Source of the DNA: Ulva prolifera
Lineage: Eukaryota > Chlorophyta > Ulvophyceae > Ulvales > Ulvaceae
Direction of reading: 5' to 3'
Assembly (NCBI GenBank): GCA_023078555.1
Contig: CM041197.1
Span: forward strand, 8,030,842 to 8,094,841
Length of the DNA: 64,000 bases
Part shown: piece after piece, positions 61,715 to 64,000 of the stretch
Layout of the letters: every line of letters starts with the position of its first letter
Position numbering within the stretch: position 1 is the stretch's first letter
Made by a program: the position numbers and the translations under genes
Notes under the pieces: generated by a model
The model's input: the letters and a program-made list of their open reading frames with translations, nothing else
Database searches by the model: none
What the model was told of the DNA's origin: nothing

Positions 61715-64000
61715 GGCACGATGATGTTTTCACGTTCAACAGGACTGAAGGAGCGAAGAAATTAGCAGTGGAGAGGATATTGCCACACGAAGTTGGTAAT
61801 CGCAGGCGCTGGTGGAGGCGCTGTAGTCTACGCAAAACACAAAAGCTCCAGAAGCCGGCGTCGTAAGTTCGGACAGGCGCCCTTGATTCGCGTGAGGCGG
61901 CTACAACAAGCCGCCAAAGGCAGACTGATGTCAGCATTTCGAACATTTTGGACGCATCTGATACGGGCATGCAGCTCAGAAAGAATACAATGTAAATCTG
62001 CTGTGAGCAGCCATAAGCAGTGTCGCACATGCATGATATCGCTCGTAGTATGCATGCAGCCTGATACCGAGCCGCCCATGAATCGCACGTCCACAAAAAG
62101 CAGATGAATCACGAGGAAGATCGAACGATGATGACCATGCATAGCCATGCTGACAGTCTCCAGATCCAAAGTCGATGTAGATGCTCGGTTGAGATCTGCA
62201 AGTTCATATCATGACGGCACATGTATGATACGTATACAGGCGCGCAGGTATATTTGAACAAAAGGTATAGCCAACTGTCGGCCACTGCTAACGGCGGCAT
62301 CGTCATGCGGTCGAAGCAGCGGCTTGCGTAGGATTCACATATCTCGCCCATGCATGGCTGCACATGCCCATGATCTCTTGGCCACACACAGATAGTATGG
62401 CACGCCGCCAGCGCAGGCCTCTCACGGAGACGACGGTCATCCGAAGTGGATGGACGAAAGCAGAAGCACGTCACGCTTCTGTAGTTTGCTTGATTATGTT
62501 CGGAAGACCAAGTTTAGGCACTGCTGGGCAGCCGATTGCAATTAATGCAAGGCCACGTATACGTAGCGCCTGATGGTACTGGCCACGTGGCACGTGGTGA
62601 TACTGTTGACCCACATCTCCAGCCAGTGGCAAAACGCATCTGCATCTGCCACCCCCTGACGTCAACACTTGTACTGGGCTTTGACATCATCGGGCGGCGC
62701 AACACTGTGTCTACCAACAGCCGATGTGGCAACAGCCAGAGCTTGCAGCAGTCAACTTGGGGGCCCAATTCATTCCCAGGATTGTCAATTTCCCAAGCTT
62801 ACTCATGAATTATGAGTCATTATAGACCCTCAAGGGAGGTAAATATTATACATGTATGCACAGGTGTATACAAGCGCGCTTGGCACTTGCATCGATGTCT
62901 GGATGCTTTGGCAGGCACACCTTAGTCCAGCTCACAGCCCATTTCTACATTGGATGTGCATCCGGGCAACCAAGGTCCAGCAATCTCACCGGTTGAGGCA
63001 TTGTGTAACAGCAATGTGACCCCACACAATATGCAGCTTCCGTCATTGGCTGTCGCAGCATCACAGGCTGATGTCCGACACCCTAACTCGACTCGGTACC
63101 ATGGTCGTGCCAAACACAACCTGTGTTGCAAGGACAGGGAGCGGCAAGCATGTTGTACGTTGAAGTGTACGTGTGGCTTCGTGGGTACTGACTGCGTGAT
63201 GTTATCGTGTCCTGTGCGGAGGTAGCTGGCGCCGTGCAGGAATACGTTGCAGGAACGAGAAGCGAATATTGTTACACAGACGAGTCACGGAGGCGCTCGG
63301 CTCTCGCCTTGAGCAGATAAGACCTTGCATGCGTGTCAGCACGTGCCTGCCCACAGGACATGCATGCCTATTGGAAACTATCAAGCAAGTGTTTCACAAC
63401 CGTGGCTAACCCCCTCACGCAACAGATGATGCAGTTTCAAGCAGCAGCATGACAGACCGTGATCTGGCATGCACGGGTGCAAGGCAAAACACATGGTGGC
63501 CACGAGTGGCAGACAATTGCGTGTGCCCCTACCGGCGAGTGACTGCAGACCTAGACTGCTACCTTCAGCACCTGCGCAAACTCTGCTGCAACGTAGCCGT
63601 AGCAGGCACTGCTCTGCCAACTGCCAGGCTTGCAGCCCTGGTGTCTTTCCGGCGATTCTGCATGCGTGTTGGGGGCGAGCACCGCCATGAGCCAGAATCG
63701 TTCCCAGGGACGTCTCCGCAGAGACCCAAGGCAGCTGCGCTGGCCGGCAGCCGAGGGGGCCGCTCGCCGTGGCAGCAGCGGCACGGCAATGCGACCAGAG
63801 GGGGCTGGCGGTGGGTCGCGCGCCCCCTGGGTAGAGGGCAGGCTACCATCGTCACAGCCGGCGGTGGTACCGGTTGGCCAACAGCATAGTGTGTGTGCAG
63901 TCGCGTCATACTCAGCGGCAATAGAGGAGCGCTACCCACCCATGCTGCATGCCGCATAACGCCTTCGTAACGACTGAGTGAGAAAGGCCTCGGACAGGGG
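61715..64000. other. Region upstream of the CONSTANS-like gene, no firm gene
   Basis: Should contain the CONSTANS-like promoter next to 61715. The rest is intermediate to AT-rich, with short open frames lacking known domains. GC content rises sharply at about 63680-63880 (see the separate weak exon candidate). Confidence 0.45.
63687..63956 (+). CDS. Weak candidate first exon of a gene running off the right edge
   Basis: An ATG at 63687 opens a GC-rich frame (Arg/Gly/Ala-rich, MSQNRSQGRLRRDPRQLRW) that resembles the compositional style of exons in this window. A possible donor (GTAGAG) follows at about 63833; otherwise the frame ends in TAA near 63957. No domain is visible, and a high-GC shadow frame cannot be excluded. 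Confidence 0.2.

Noticed and set aside
1..64000. Search for CRISPR arrays, bacterial operons, tRNA, rRNA and complete transposons
   Set aside because: No regularly spaced repeats, ribosome-binding-site-led gene clusters, cloverleaf sequences or transposase/reverse-transcriptase motifs were recognised. The window is a typical intron-rich nuclear region.

Overview
This window is nuclear DNA from a eukaryote, most likely a flagellated green (chlorophyte-like) alga. Its genes are cut into many exons. Spliced reading frames could be rebuilt by matching protein families, with GT-AG (and two GC-AG) junctions whose phases add up. The lineage call rests on the mix of genes: a CONSTANS-like B-box/CCT factor, the plastid Fe-S scaffold HCF101, a plant-type COG0523 GTPase, an OPR-like organellar repeat protein, and an axonemal TTLL9-type tubulin glutamylase. 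Exons are mostly very GC-rich and introns and spacers are less so. Donors are mostly GTGCGN or GTGTGC. Acceptors often end in GCATGCAG rather than after a pyrimidine tract. No rRNA, tRNA, CRISPR array, operon or complete transposon was recognised.

Layout. 0.3-3.5 kb (-): ClpX, with both ends unresolved. 3.5-9.96 kb: nothing recognisable. 9.97-15.27 kb (-): an 8-exon COG0523/CobW GTPase with a huge His-Asp repeat. It is divergent, 403 bp away, from 15.67-18.05 kb (+): a TTLL9-like ligase. 20.3-35.7 kb (+): a complete 18-exon full-size ABCA transporter (2,489 aa). 37.7-38.9 kb and 42.2-43.6 kb (-): two tandem paralogues of a small unidentified membrane protein with identical exon lengths. 44.8-49.6 kb (+): complete 7-exon HCF101. 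50.1-54.9 kb (-): a 3-exon, about 1,174-aa helical-repeat protein. 60.5-61.7 kb (-): a 3-exon CONSTANS-like factor. The remaining stretches show no recognisable gene.

The genes do not form an operon or a single pathway. Several share an organelle and metal theme: Fe-S assembly (HCF101), a metal-chaperone GTPase, an unfoldase (ClpX) and an organellar RNA factor (OPR-like). The most unusual features are the roughly 45-histidine linker in the COG0523 protein, the tandem membrane-protein pair, the roughly 480-residue disordered insert in the ABCA transporter, and two places where a splice-donor region has been duplicated in or next to an intron.

All gene models come from reading the sequence alone. 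Internal exon junctions are well supported by protein-family continuity and phase. 5' ends and UTRs are less certain.
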